A DNA stretch of 64,000 nucleotides. It comes from UBA826 sp045564655 (GTDB lineage: Bacteria > Chloroflexota > Dehalococcoidia > Lucifugimonadales > UBA826). The translations under genes were made by a program, and so were the position numbers. The stretch's first letter is position 1. Each line of letters begins with the position of its first letter. The stretch lies in assembly GCA_045564655.1 (NCBI GenBank), contig JBJLGX010000020.1, forward strand, positions 130,332-194,331. The letters run 5' to 3'. The notes beneath the pieces were generated by a model. It worked only from the letters and a program-made list of their open reading frames with translations. It had not been told where the DNA came from and did not search any database. Shown here piece by piece: positions 40,829 through 50,653 of the stretch.

Positions 40829-42250
40829 CTATAAAGAAGCATAGGATTGACATTCTGAAAGTATTTTTGAAACGATATTTTTATCTATACCCTCTGCATA
40901 TATTCTCATGAGAGGTTCCGTGCCCGAAAATCGTATTAGCCCCCAGTTGTTATTCTCTAATATAAATTTGAATCCATCTTGGTTATCTATTCTTATGACT
41001 GGTATTCCCGCTATATGTTTAGGTTTTATCGAAGAAACTTTTTCTATGATTTTAATTTTGTTTTGTGGATCGAATTCTGTATCTATTCTCGAATAAAAAT
41101 GAGGCCCTACGATTTCTTCAAGATCATGGATTAATTCAGAAGGATTTTTACCAGTACTAGCCATCATATTTAAAATCATAAGACCTGATAATATTCCGTC
41201 TCTTTCGGGAATATGTCCTTGAAATGCATATCCGCCACTCTCTTCTCCGGCAGCCATCGCGTTTTCTTCGATCATCACAGGCCCTAAGTACTTAAAGCCC
41301 ACAGGCGTAGTTATTACAGGTGTTTTGTTCAATTCCCCTAATTTATCTATCATACTTGTCATAGTTATAGATTTAATTATGGGACCTGTCATATTTAAGT
41401 CAGTTAATATGTGATTGCATATTAATGCAAATGCGTGAAGAGTTGATATATATTGTCCATCTTCATCAATAATGCCTAATCTATCCGCATCTCCATCTGT
41501 TGCTAATCCTACATCCCCGTTAACTTCAAGAATCTTGTTTTTTAACGGAATCAAATTTGATTCAATTGGTTCAGGTTGTGCCATATCTGGGAAAGAAGTA
41601 TTTATTTCTGATCTTATTTCAAATATTTTGGTAGTGCCACCTTCAACTAACCTTGAAATATAAGTTGCACCAGCACCGTGCATAGAATCTATTACTACGT
41701 TTAAACCAGCATCTCTGATTGATTTTAGATTTACCATACCCGCAATATGGTTCATATAAGAAGGGTCAGGGTTTATTTTTTCTATCAAACCTGTATTTAA
41801 CCCATCTTCAATGGATATAGTTTGGATATCACCTGTAGTTTCGACAATTGATATAAATTCTTCTAGTCTTTTTACGATATCAGGAGAAGCACTTCCCCCA
41901 TATCCGGGTTTGAATTTAAATCCATTCCAATTTGGCGGGTTGTGACTTGCGGTAATCACAATGCCTGCTGAGCATTCATGTTGAACTAAATTGTAACTTA
42001 CAACTGGAGTTGGAGTAGGCCTGTCGCATAGTATGACAGGAATATTGTTTCCCGCAATTACTTCTGCTACGGATTCAGCAAATTCTGCAGATTTTAATCT
42101 AGTGTCATATCCTATAATTAATCCTGAAGATTCATATCCATTTGATTTTAAATAGTTAGCAACCCCTTGAGCACAGATTTTTACATTTTGAAATGTATAT
42201 TCTTCTCCGATTATGGCACGCCAACCATCGGTTCCAAATTTTATTGCCAC
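40829..42250 (-). CDS. Phosphoglucomutase/phosphomannomutase
   Basis: Alpha-D-phosphohexomutase that interconverts hexose 1- and 6-phosphates. 473 aa from GTG. Phosphoserine loop TASHNPPNWNGFKFKPGYGG, metal loop TDGDADRLGIID, sugar-binding GEESGGYAF and phosphate-binding SGTEPLMRIYAE are all present. Whether glucose or mannose is preferred cannot be said. It sits between polA and metK on the same strand with short gaps (about 27-30 nt). Nearby galE and PPi-phosphofructokinase give a sugar-phosphate context. Confidence 0.93.
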   Translation of the reverse strand: MAIKFGTDGWRAIIGEEYTFQNVKICAQGVANYLKSNGYESSGLIIGYDTRLKSAEFAESVAEVIAGNNIPVILCDRPTPTPVVSYNLVQHECSAGIVITASHNPPNWNGFKFKPGYGGSASPDIVKRLEEFISIVETTGDIQTISIEDGLNTGLIEKINPDPSYMNHIAGMVNLKSIRDAGLNVVIDSMHGAGATYISRLVEGGTTKIFEIRSEINTSFPDMAQPEPIESNLIPLKNKILEVNGDVGLATDGDADRLGIIDEDGQYISTLHAFALICNHILTDLNMTGPIIKSITMTSMIDKLGELNKTPVITTPVGFKYLGPVMIEENAMAAGEESGGYAFQGHIPERDGILSGLMILNMMASTGKNPSELIHDLEEIVGPHFYSRIDTEFDPQNKIKIIEKVSSIKPKHIAGIPVIRIDNQDGFKFILENNNWGLIRFSGTEPLMRIYAEGIDKNIVSKILSECQSYASL

Positions 42251-42276
42251 GTGATTCCCTCTATTTAATTATAATT

Positions 42277-43485
42277 TTACAAATTAGCATCTTTTTTTAT
42301 TGCTTCAGACTTGTTTAGTCTTTCCCACGGTAGATCTAAGTCATTTCTACCGAAGTGACCATATGCGGCAGTTTGTTTGTATATAGGATTTCTTAATTCC
42401 AAATCTCTTATGATAGCTCCTGGTCGTAAATCAAAGTGCTTATTGATAAGTTCTTCGATTTTATCGTTAGATATTTTGTTGGTTCCAAATGTTTCAACAG
42501 CAACTGATGTTGGGGCAGCCATTCCTATAGCATAAGAAACTAGAACTTCTAATCTATCAGCTACTCCTGCAGCGACTAAATTTTTTGCTACCCATCGAGA
42601 AGCGTAAGCTGCCGATCTATCTACTTTAGTAGGGTCTTTACCGGATAATGCACCCCCTCCGTGCCGTGACATCCCACCATAAGTGTCGACTATTATCTTT
42701 CTTCCAGTTAAGCCAGTATCTCCAACTGGGCCACCTATTACAAATCTTCCTGAAGGATTTACAATGAAATTAGTGTCTTTGAGCAGTTCTGATGGAATTG
42801 TTTGCTTAGCAACTTTTTCTATTAAATCTTTGGTGATAGTGTCATTATCTACATCGGCAGAATGCTGATTGCTTAAAAGGACTGTATGTACTCTAACGGG
42901 AATCCCCTTTGAGTATTCAACGGTAACTTGGGACTTACCGTCAGGTCTTAGGTATGGTAGTTCACCAGATTTCCGTACAGCAGATAATTTTTGTGTCAAT
43001 TTGTGTGCTAGATATATTGGGAGGGGCATGTATTCAGAAGTTTCATTGCATGCAAACCCCATCATCATTCCTTGATCTCCTGCTCCAAGATTTTCTATTT
43101 CCTGATCTACTTGATTTGCCCTAGCTTCTATAGATGTACTAACACCTTTAGAAATATCTTGTGACTGTTCATCTATAGCAACCATAACTCCACATGACTT
43201 GTAATCAAATCCATACGAAGGATCAGTATATCCAATTGTTTTTATTGTTTCCCGTACGAGGGCAGGTATGTCTGTATAGCCACTTTTTATTGATATTTCC
43301 CCCATAACTACAACTAAGCCTGTGGTACAAGCAACTTCACATGCTACACGGGCATTTGGATCAAGTCTTAGCATCGCATCTAAAACGGCATCTGATATTT
43401 GGTCACTTATCTTATCTGGATGCCCTTCTGTTACTGATTCTGAAGTGAATAGATAAGAAGAGGATTCCATGAAAGTAGAACTCAT
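42277..43485 (-). CDS. metK: S-adenosylmethionine synthetase
   Basis: Makes SAM from methionine and ATP. 402 aa. Family marks: FTSESVTEGHPDKISDQISDAVLDA, GAGDQGMMMGFACNET, GRFVIGGPVGDTGLTGRKIIVDTYGG and GGGALSGKDPTKVDRSAAY. ATG with GGGAG upstream. It follows ahcY after 38 nt on the same strand, so SAM formation and SAH breakdown are co-expressed. No SAM riboswitch is visible in the 38-nt gap. Confidence 0.98.
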   Translation of the reverse strand: MSSTFMESSSYLFTSESVTEGHPDKISDQISDAVLDAMLRLDPNARVACEVACTTGLVVVMGEISIKSGYTDIPALVRETIKTIGYTDPSYGFDYKSCGVMVAIDEQSQDISKGVSTSIEARANQVDQEIENLGAGDQGMMMGFACNETSEYMPLPIYLAHKLTQKLSAVRKSGELPYLRPDGKSQVTVEYSKGIPVRVHTVLLSNQHSADVDNDTITKDLIEKVAKQTIPSELLKDTNFIVNPSGRFVIGGPVGDTGLTGRKIIVDTYGGMSRHGGGALSGKDPTKVDRSAAYASRWVAKNLVAAGVADRLEVLVSYAIGMAAPTSVAVETFGTNKISNDKIEELINKHFDLRPGAIIRDLELRNPIYKQTAAYGHFGRNDLDLPWERLNKSEAIKKDANL

Positions 43486-43523
43486 TCTGTATTTCTCCCT
43501 AGTTATTTAAATTAGCTTTGATA

Positions 43524-44795
43524 TTATGTTCCAACGTCCCAACTTTGCAAATATTTTTCTTGTTCAGCAGTTAATTCATCAATATTAATTCCCATAGACA
43601 GTAATTTAAGCCTACCTATCTCAGCATCAATATCTTGAGGAACGGTATATACTTTATTCTCTAGATTCCTATATTCATTAGCAACATATTCAGCTGAAAG
43701 TGCTTGGTTTGCAAAACTCATGTCCATTACGGCTGAAGGATGGCCTTCTGCTGCTGCAAGGTTTATTAATCTGCCTTCTCCAAGTACATTTATCTTTCTG
43801 CCATCGTTCATAGTATATTGCTCTACATATTCGCGAACTTCTGTTTTACTATCAGCGTCTTCTTCTATTCCTTCTATATCAATTTCTACGTTGAAGTGTC
43901 CGCTGTTGGCAAGTAAGGCTCCACTTTTCATTAAAGCTACATGCTTTCTATCTATTGCTTTCATGCCACCTGTTATTGATATAAATACATCTCCGATTTT
44001 TGCTGCCTCTTCTGCTTTCATAACCTGATGTCCGTCCATGGCAGCTTCTAATCCACGAATAGGGTCTACTTCGCATACAACAGTTTTAGCTCCCATTCCA
44101 CTAGCCCTCAAAGCTACTCCTTTTCCGCACCAACCATAACCTATTATCACTGCTGTTTTTCCTGCCCATAGCATGTTTGTTGCTCGAGTTATTCCGTCTA
44201 AAGTGCTTTGGCCTGTGCCGTACCTATTATCGAAGAAGTGTTTTGTGTCGGCATCGTTTACAGCTATAACAGGGTATTTTAATTTTCCATCGTTCGCTAA
44301 ACTTTTTAATCTTATGACTCCAGTTGTAGTTTCTTCAGTTCCGCCTATAATGTTGTCTGTTAAGTCAGGACGCTCTCCATGTAACATTGCTACTAAGTCG
44401 GCGCCATCATCCATTGTCATATGTGGTTTTGATTCTAATACTGATATCAAATGTTTATAATAAGTATCCCTATCCTCTCCTTTTATGGCAAAAGTCGGGA
44501 TACCATATTGGGTTACTAATGCAGCAGCTACATCGTCCTGCGTACTTAATGGGTTGCTGGCACATAAAGCCACATCGGCCCCACCCGCTTTTAATGTTAT
44601 TGCTAAATTAGCTGTTTCAGTTGTTACGTGTAAGCAAGCTGCAAGTTTTAGACCATTCAAGGGTTTGTCTTTAGAAAATCTTTCACGTATTTTTCTTAAA
44701 ACTGGCATTTCTCTTTCTGCCCAGTTTATTCTTTTGATACCCTCACTGGACAATGAAGGGTCTTTTATATCACCTAGTTCTGAGTTTTTTGACAA
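43524..44795 (-). CDS. ahcY: Adenosylhomocysteinase
   Basis: Hydrolyses S-adenosylhomocysteine to adenosine and homocysteine, closing the methyl cycle. 423 aa from TTG with AGGAGAT upstream. Marks: LKLAACLHVTTETANL (substrate site), GGADVALCASNPLSTQDDVAAAL, NDADTKHFFDNRYGTGQS, and the NAD-binding VIGYGWCGKGVALR. It lacks the ~40-residue insertion of many bacterial forms, resembling the archaeal/Thermotoga short type. Adjacent to metK and the PfkB kinase. Confidence 0.97.
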   Translation of the reverse strand: MSKNSELGDIKDPSLSSEGIKRINWAEREMPVLRKIRERFSKDKPLNGLKLAACLHVTTETANLAITLKAGGADVALCASNPLSTQDDVAAALVTQYGIPTFAIKGEDRDTYYKHLISVLESKPHMTMDDGADLVAMLHGERPDLTDNIIGGTEETTTGVIRLKSLANDGKLKYPVIAVNDADTKHFFDNRYGTGQSTLDGITRATNMLWAGKTAVIIGYGWCGKGVALRASGMGAKTVVCEVDPIRGLEAAMDGHQVMKAEEAAKIGDVFISITGGMKAIDRKHVALMKSGALLANSGHFNVEIDIEGIEEDADSKTEVREYVEQYTMNDGRKINVLGEGRLINLAAAEGHPSAVMDMSFANQALSAEYVANEYRNLENKVYTVPQDIDAEIGRLKLLSMGINIDELTAEQEKYLQSWDVGT

Positions 44796-44821
44796 TGTTA
44801 TCTCCTATCGTGTTTATAATA

Positions 44822-45745
44822 TTAGATTATTGGTTTTGCTTCAAAAGAAGTTATTCCAATAATTTTTTTAAATCTATTTTCTATTTCCTGTTTTTTTAAA
44901 TCAGTAAATTTTTCTATGCTAAATCCTTCTATTGCTAAAGATCCCATCACTGAGCCTGCAATTATAGCTCTTTTTAAATTTTCATTGGATATATCATTTG
45001 TTTTAGAAAGATAGCCCATAAATCCTCCTGCAAAACTATCCCCAGCCCCTGTAGGATCAATCACATTTTCTATTGGTAGAGCTGGTGCAGTAAATATATC
45101 ACCTTGGTTAAACATCATTACACCATGCTCACCTTTTTTAATAACGACAGTCGAAGGGCCCATTTGGGTTATTTTTTTTGCAGCTTTAATTATGTTTGCC
45201 TCTCCCGTAAATGATGATATTTCTTTGTTGTCCATAAATAGTATGTCAACTTTTTTAACAATATCTATTAAGGGTTGTTTGTGGTCATCTATCCAAAAAT
45301 TCATAGTGTCGAGAGCTACAACCTTAGGCCTTTCAGTCATTTGGTTTAGTGTTTTCATTTGTAATTTAGGGTCTATGTTTGCTAGGAATAAAAAATCACT
45401 TTGTTTGTTTTTATTACTTAGCATGGGATCAAATTTTTCAAAAACATTAAGTTGAGTATCTAATGTTTCTCTTATGTTTACATCAGTACTGTCATAAACT
45501 CCCTTCCATCTAAATGTGTTTCCTTTTGCTACCGCTAAATTTGAAATATTAACACCATGGTTAAGTAGTTTGGTTTTATCAGATTCTAAAAAATCATCTC
45601 CAACAACAGCAACAAGGCTGACATTAGTAAAAAAACTAGAAGCTACGGAAAAGTAAGTTGCGGACCCGCCTAGAGCATCATCTCTGGTCCCCGCACCAGT
45701 AGTTACCGAGTCATATGCAACAGATCCAACTACTAGTAATGTCAT
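44822..45745 (-). CDS. PfkB-family kinase, candidate adenosine kinase
   Basis: 307-aa ribokinase-fold sugar/nucleoside kinase. ATG overlaps the rhodanese stop by one base. GGSATYFSVASSFF gives the N-terminal PfkB signature and DPTGAGDSFAGGFMG the C-terminal catalytic one (anion hole and Asp). It sits directly upstream of ahcY in the methyl-cycle block, so phosphorylating the adenosine released by AhcY is an attractive role. This is inferred from position only; a general sugar kinase is the alternative. Confidence 0.8.
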   Translation of the reverse strand: MTLLVVGSVAYDSVTTGAGTRDDALGGSATYFSVASSFFTNVSLVAVVGDDFLESDKTKLLNHGVNISNLAVAKGNTFRWKGVYDSTDVNIRETLDTQLNVFEKFDPMLSNKNKQSDFLFLANIDPKLQMKTLNQMTERPKVVALDTMNFWIDDHKQPLIDIVKKVDILFMDNKEISSFTGEANIIKAAKKITQMGPSTVVIKKGEHGVMMFNQGDIFTAPALPIENVIDPTGAGDSFAGGFMGYLSKTNDISNENLKRAIIAGSVMGSLAIEGFSIEKFTDLKKQEIENRFKKIIGITSFEAKPII

Positions 45746-46098
45746 TAATCCTCTACTCCCATACTTGTGGGGTACCCTTTGTTAATCCAAGTAGGAGTCC
45801 CTTCTTCTATGTTGTATAGTCTGTCTTGATCTATTCCCATTGATGCGGACATTTCACAAGCTAAGGCACTTCTCACACCAGCCGCACATATAAATAATAA
45901 GTTTTTGTCATTTGGTAATTCATCTATTCTGCCAATTAGTTGATCAACAGTTATAAAAAGAGCTCCAGTTATGTGACCTTCTATATACTCGTCATATCTT
46001 CTTACGTCAACAAAAACATAATTGTTGTTGTTATGCAATTCAGAAGCCTCATCTACAGTTATTCTATTGTAGGGTTCTCCATCTATTTTATAAGGCAT
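45745..46098 (-). CDS. Rhodanese-like domain protein
   Basis: 117-aa single-domain sulfurtransferase. ATG 46098 has AGGAG upstream; a longer frame from 46140 lacks support. The fold is marked by VFVDVRRYDEYIEGHITGA and the active-site loop ICAAGVRS with Cys 71. Likely role: persulfide transfer or thiol metabolism, here next to methyl-cycle genes that release homocysteine. The loop is CAAGVR rather than the common CRSGxR, so specificity may differ. Confidence 0.85.
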   Translation of the reverse strand: MPYKIDGEPYNRITVDEASELHNNNNYVFVDVRRYDEYIEGHITGALFITVDQLIGRIDELPNDKNLLFICAAGVRSALACEMSASMGIDQDRLYNIEEGTPTWINKGYPTSMGVED

Positions 46099-46147
46099 AA
46101 TTACTCCTAAATAATTATGTGAGTTAATATTGAAACACAATTGAGCA

Positions 46148-47329
46148 TTATAATAAACGATTTATTCTATCTATTGGAGTGCCAATTAATGGGCTTACGT
46201 ATTTAATGAACGCATCACTTGGATGACCGTCTGTAGAAGGATAAAAAGCTTTTGGAAGTACTTTGACCTTGCCTGCTATTTTATTCAAACTTGTTGTCCC
46301 AGTGATTACGTTATATGGATCTGTTGTTTTACGAATAAGAGTTATCATTATGTTACTTTTGTTTTCTTGGGCTTCTATTACGGCTGCTTTCCCTACGAGT
46401 TCTGCTTCGTACGCATCAGTTGTAGAAACAGAATCTATTAAAGATCTTTGAATAGTTCCCGGTCTTTCATATCTACATCGGAGACTTAATCTTTTGGTTA
46501 CTTGTTTTGAAAGATATCTTGAGGGGCTTTCGTAATATTCATGACCAAAATCATCAGTAAACCAAGGCACTGATGCGTCTCCTATAGGAAGACCGTTGGA
46601 TTTTATATTTTCAGCAATAACTACCGTTGCATATCCAAATTTACGATAAGCGGCTTCAATTTTTAAAAGAAAGTCATTTTCGTCGAATGATTGTTCTGGT
46701 ATTGCAATAAAATGAGGAGGGTCAAAATCATCTTTTTTGTATAAAGCAGATGCAGTTGCTAGCCAACCAGTATCCCGGCCCATAACCTCAAGGATAGTTA
46801 TAGGAGATGCATCCCCCATGCTCCAAGCATCTTTTCCAGATCCTAGAGTAGCTTGAGAAATAAATCTTGCGGAAGAGCCGTAACCTGGACAGTGATCGGT
46901 TTCTTCTAAGTCGTTATCGATAGTTTTGGGAACGTGAATAATTTGTATGTCTATGTTGTTATTTGAAAAGTAGTTATTTAATAGCAATCCTGTTTCGGCA
47001 GAGTCATTACCTCCAATCATGTAAATTATTTCGATGCTATGCTGCTTTAGATTATTGATGATTTGAGGTATTTCGGACTCTTTAATTTTATGTCTAGACG
47101 AACCTAGGGCAGCTCCAGGAGAAATGGTTAAAGAATTTAACTGAGCGTCAGTGATATCAGTGATATCAGGAGTTTTGCCTAGAATCAATCCTTCTATGCC
47201 ATGATCGGAGCCATATATTTGACTGTTAGGGAGTTGTTTTTGCATTTCTTTTATAATGCCTGATAAGCTTCTGTTTATTACAGAAGTGACCCCTCCTGAT
47301 TGAAGTATTAATGCGTTTTTTTTAATCAT
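46148..47329 (-). CDS. pfp: 6-phosphofructokinase, predicted pyrophosphate-dependent
   Basis: Phosphorylates fructose 6-phosphate. 393 aa of the PfkA family. The two diagnostic sites favour PPi over ATP: the N-terminal phosphoryl-donor loop reads GGNDS (106-110), with Asp where ATP enzymes have Gly, and PKTIDND (134-140) has the Lys typical of PPi enzymes instead of GTIDND. EVMGRDTGWLA is the sugar-binding signature. The length exceeds bacterial ATP-PFK. A reversible, glycolysis-plus-gluconeogenesis enzyme is expected. Confidence 0.85.
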   Translation of the reverse strand: MIKKNALILQSGGVTSVINRSLSGIIKEMQKQLPNSQIYGSDHGIEGLILGKTPDITDITDAQLNSLTISPGAALGSSRHKIKESEIPQIINNLKQHSIEIIYMIGGNDSAETGLLLNNYFSNNNIDIQIIHVPKTIDNDLEETDHCPGYGSSARFISQATLGSGKDAWSMGDASPITILEVMGRDTGWLATASALYKKDDFDPPHFIAIPEQSFDENDFLLKIEAAYRKFGYATVVIAENIKSNGLPIGDASVPWFTDDFGHEYYESPSRYLSKQVTKRLSLRCRYERPGTIQRSLIDSVSTTDAYEAELVGKAAVIEAQENKSNIMITLIRKTTDPYNVITGTTSLNKIAGKVKVLPKAFYPSTDGHPSDAFIKYVSPLIGTPIDRINRLL

Positions 47330-47353
47330 AGATTTAACTTCTTATGAAAATAG

Positions 47354-48070
47354 TCAAATGGTTAGTTTAGTGTTCAGGTCTATAAAGTCAGTCCCTATAA
47401 TATCAATATAATCTTCAGGTTTTGAATCAACTTGTGTTTCTGGACCGTTTTCTAATGGACGTGGTATGTAAGCTGTTGCCATACCTAATGATTTAGCATT
47501 AAATAGATCTTTTTTGTGAGCTGCAACCATCATAACTTGATTAACAGGGATATCAAGAAGTTTTGATGAAGATAAGTAGGTTGCAGGGTCTGGTTTATAT
47601 CGTTTTACCAACTCTGCTGATAGAATCATGTCCCATGGCAAATTTGCATGTTTGGCCATATTCAAAAGCAAGGAAACATTGCCGTTTGATAAAGTCGTGA
47701 TAATGAATGATTTTTTTAATCTATTTAATCCTTCAACTGAATCATCCCATGGATCTAGTCTATGCCAAGCTTTGTTTAAGTACTCTTTATCAATTTCATC
47801 AAGAGCTGTAATTTCGTACTTATCTAGTAGTCTGTCTAGTATAGTTCTGTGTAGTGTATCTAGATTTGTCCATTCGACTTCTTCATTTCTAACACGGTCC
47901 ATGGATGGAGCATATCCACTTCTCCACTCATCTGCAAATAAATCCCAGTCCAAGTCAAAATTGTACTTGTCTCCCATTTTTGAGATTTCTCTAGAAACAC
48001 TAGATCTCCAATCAACTACAGTTCCAAATACATCGAATGTTAATGCTTTTATATTTTTAAATGAAGACAT
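47354..48070 (-). CDS. Haloacid dehalogenase-type hydrolase (L-2-haloacid dehalogenase group)
   Basis: 238-aa HAD enzyme. The nucleophile motif is LTFDVFGTVVDWR (Asp 13), motif II is LSNGN, motif III lysine is in RYKPDPATY, and motif IV is MMVAAHKKDLFNAKSLG, which reads like the L-2-haloacid dehalogenase subgroup. Cap domain of moderate length. Other phosphatase-like substrates cannot be excluded. It follows the acyl-CoA ligase by 7 nt on the same strand. Confidence 0.85.
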   Translation of the reverse strand: MSSFKNIKALTFDVFGTVVDWRSSVSREISKMGDKYNFDLDWDLFADEWRSGYAPSMDRVRNEEVEWTNLDTLHRTILDRLLDKYEITALDEIDKEYLNKAWHRLDPWDDSVEGLNRLKKSFIITTLSNGNVSLLLNMAKHANLPWDMILSAELVKRYKPDPATYLSSSKLLDIPVNQVMMVAAHKKDLFNAKSLGMATAYIPRPLENGPETQVDSKPEDYIDIIGTDFIDLNTKLTI

Positions 48071-48077
48071 GTGAATC

Positions 48078-49574
48078 TCAACTTTGATTAAATTGTTTTG
48101 CTATATTTCGTCGTTGTATTTTACCGGTAGCAGTTCTAGGCAATTGATTTACGATGTGAATTTTGCTTGGTATTTTGAAATCAGCAATATGTTCACTACA
48201 GAAATTTTGTATTTCTATTTCAGTTATTGTCTCGGAAGTTACAATTGCCGCATGGACAACCTCACCATATTTTTGATCTGATGCACCAAAACAAACAGCT
48301 TCTATTATATGTGGATGCTTTATTAATGTAGCATCTACTTCTAGTGGTGATATTTTTTCTCCACCTCTATTTATAAGTTCTTTAAGTCTTCCGGTTAGAG
48401 TTAATATTCCTGATTCTGAAATTTGACCTTGGTCACCAGTTCTAAACCAACCATTTGTAAATGCTTCAGAATTTGCAGCCGGATTGTTGTGATACCCAAG
48501 AGTCACATTACTTCCTTTTATCACAACTTCACCAGAACTATTTGGGTTCAAGAGAACTCCAGAATTATTCATGATTGATATTTCCACACCGGTTCCTGTG
48601 CCTACAGTGCCAGGCGACCTATTGAATGGAGGGAGTAAATTAGAAGACATTTGATGTGAAGCTTCTGTCATTCCGTAAGCTTCTAATACGGGAGCTCCAA
48701 ACCTAGTTTCTAATTCATCAAATACTGAAGGGGCTAAGGCTGCCGAACAAGACCTTATAAACCTGAAAGATTTTTCAGGAGCATTATCTTTATCAGCTCG
48801 CATTAACAATATTTGATGAATAGTAGGTACGGCGGAATACCAAGTTGCTTTATGTGAATATTGATGTTTCCAAAATGTACTGGCACTAAATTTAGAAGGG
48901 ATAACTAATGTCCCTCCTGAAAATAATGTTGTTAAGGCTACTCCGATTAAACCATGAACATGAAATAATGGCATAACAAGAAGGGATACGTCTTCATTTG
49001 TTAGGTTATAACTATGGGATATATTAGATAAAGAAGACATTAGATTTTGATGAGTTAAAGGGACTCCTTTCGGTTGGCTTGTGGTGCCAGATGTATGTAG
49101 GAATAATGCTATATCATTGGGATCAGGTATATTCACACTTTTTTTGGTTGTTAATTCAGTGCTGTCTTTGTGCAGTAATATATTGCCTGAAATAGTCATA
49201 GAGGTATGAATTATTTGGATAGCCAATTGATTAGCCGCGCTGATTGATAAATTAGACTGTGAAGATAAAATTAAAAATTGAGAGTCAGTATCACTCATGT
49301 AAAATTTAAATTCTTCTATAGTATATTCAGGATTAAGGGGAGCAACAGTAGCCCCAGTTTTAGCTATAGCCAAGAATACGCTCATGAATTCTAAGCTGTT
49401 TTCAAATACTATTGAGGCTGTTGTCCCTTTTTCCAATCCTATTCCGGAAAGAATCGATGCAATGTTTTCCACTTCGTTGTTTAGGTCAGAATATGATAGC
49501 GATGGACCCTCAGGAATAATAATTGCGTTATCAGAAGGTGAAGAGTTTTCTAGTATATTTGCTAAAGTTGACAT
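48078..49574 (-). CDS. AMP-forming acyl-CoA synthetase (oxalate/short-acid CoA ligase-like)
   Basis: 498-aa adenylate-forming ligase of the ANL family. P-loop HTSGTTSQPKGVP, A5 region LEAYGMTEASHQM, A7/A8 GWFRTGDQG, ELINRGGEKISPLEV, and A10 Lys in RTATGKIQRR. The general form and N-terminus resemble oxalate-CoA ligase (AAE3) and small fatty-acyl-CoA ligases. The acid substrate is not deducible. Same strand as galE with a 25-nt gap; the HAD gene follows 7 nt downstream. Confidence 0.85.
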   Translation of the reverse strand: MSTLANILENSSPSDNAIIIPEGPSLSYSDLNNEVENIASILSGIGLEKGTTASIVFENSLEFMSVFLAIAKTGATVAPLNPEYTIEEFKFYMSDTDSQFLILSSQSNLSISAANQLAIQIIHTSMTISGNILLHKDSTELTTKKSVNIPDPNDIALFLHTSGTTSQPKGVPLTHQNLMSSLSNISHSYNLTNEDVSLLVMPLFHVHGLIGVALTTLFSGGTLVIPSKFSASTFWKHQYSHKATWYSAVPTIHQILLMRADKDNAPEKSFRFIRSCSAALAPSVFDELETRFGAPVLEAYGMTEASHQMSSNLLPPFNRSPGTVGTGTGVEISIMNNSGVLLNPNSSGEVVIKGSNVTLGYHNNPAANSEAFTNGWFRTGDQGQISESGILTLTGRLKELINRGGEKISPLEVDATLIKHPHIIEAVCFGASDQKYGEVVHAAIVTSETITEIEIQNFCSEHIADFKIPSKIHIVNQLPRTATGKIQRRNIAKQFNQS

Positions 49575-49599
49575 TAATATCCTCTACCTTTTTTTATAT

Positions 49600-50583
49600 T
49601 CAATTATTTTTATTTGACCATTTTAAAGCATCGGCTAAGCCTTGCTCTAGCGACATTCGAGGCTCCCAACCTAAAAGGGTTAAGGCCTTATCTCTATTTG
49701 TATATCCACCAGCAACATCACCATCCCGAGGTTCTGACTTTGTCTTGATAATGTCAAAACCATTGATTTCTTCAAATGCTGTTATCAGTTCGGAGACAGT
49801 GGTACCTTCTCCAGTACCTAGATTTATTGTGTGGTACCGAGCGCTAGGAGTGATTATTTTATCAAAATACTCAACTGCAGAGACATGCGCTTGTGCAAGA
49901 TCCCAAACATGTATGTAATCTCTAATTCCAGTTCCATCACGGGTATTCCAATTTGTTCCTGTTATCGTAAAGGTACTATTTTTAGATTTGGCAGACTCTA
50001 CTAATTTTCCAACAATGTGAGTTGGGTTTGCTAGGTGGGGTCCTGATCGCATTTTGGGGTCTGCCCCAATGGGATTAAAGTACCTGAGAGATATAACCTC
50101 TAGGTTATAAGCCTTAGAAAAATCCTCTAAAACCATTTCTATAGCTAGTTTTGTTTTTGCATAGGGACTCTGAGGTGAGAGTTCTGATTCTTCTGTAAGC
50201 ATTGAACCGTCTACTGATTTATACAGTGAGGCTGTTGAGCTAAATATTAGTTTCAGATTATTTAGAGCCAATAAATTTTTGAATAAATGAATCGATTTTA
50301 TTAGGTTTTCTTCATAGTATTTGTAAGGATCTATGGTCGATTCTGGTACTATGATCAATCCTGCGCAATGTATTGTTATGGAAATATCAGGATGGTCTTT
50401 AAATATTTTTTTGAGAACAGTTCTGTTATTTATGTCAGCTTTATAGAATACTCTTTCTGAAATGAATTCTTCTTTGCCTGTAACCAAGGAATCAATGATA
50501 ATAGGGGTATGCCCTTTATCTTCTAACGCTGAGCACACTGTGCTACCAATGTATCCGGCTCCTCCCGTAACTAGTACTTTCAC
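49600..50583 (-). CDS. galE: UDP-glucose 4-epimerase
   Basis: 327-aa extended SDR interconverting UDP-glucose and UDP-galactose. Rossmann motif VTGGAGYIGS, HCAGLIIVPEST, catalytic FSSTASLY and YAKTK, RYFNPIGAD and RDGTGIRDYIHVWDLAQAH, all diagnostic of GalE. UDP-sugars would feed glycan or surface-polymer synthesis, in keeping with the phosphohexomutase of the same strand run. Confidence 0.95.
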   Translation of the reverse strand: MKVLVTGGAGYIGSTVCSALEDKGHTPIIIDSLVTGKEEFISERVFYKADINNRTVLKKIFKDHPDISITIHCAGLIIVPESTIDPYKYYEENLIKSIHLFKNLLALNNLKLIFSSTASLYKSVDGSMLTEESELSPQSPYAKTKLAIEMVLEDFSKAYNLEVISLRYFNPIGADPKMRSGPHLANPTHIVGKLVESAKSKNSTFTITGTNWNTRDGTGIRDYIHVWDLAQAHVSAVEYFDKIITPSARYHTINLGTGEGTTVSELITAFEEINGFDIIKTKSEPRDGDVAGGYTNRDKALTLLGWEPRMSLEQGLADALKWSNKNN

Positions 50584-50653
50584 TTTTTATCCTTTTTAAA
50601 ATTAATACTTTGCATCTATGTAATTTAACACAAAATATATTGTTCAGAAGTAA

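Noticed and set aside
42251..43523. SAM riboswitch for metK/ahcY
   Set aside because: The gap before metK is 38 nt and that before ahcY 26 nt, with no recognisable SAM-riboswitch fold.
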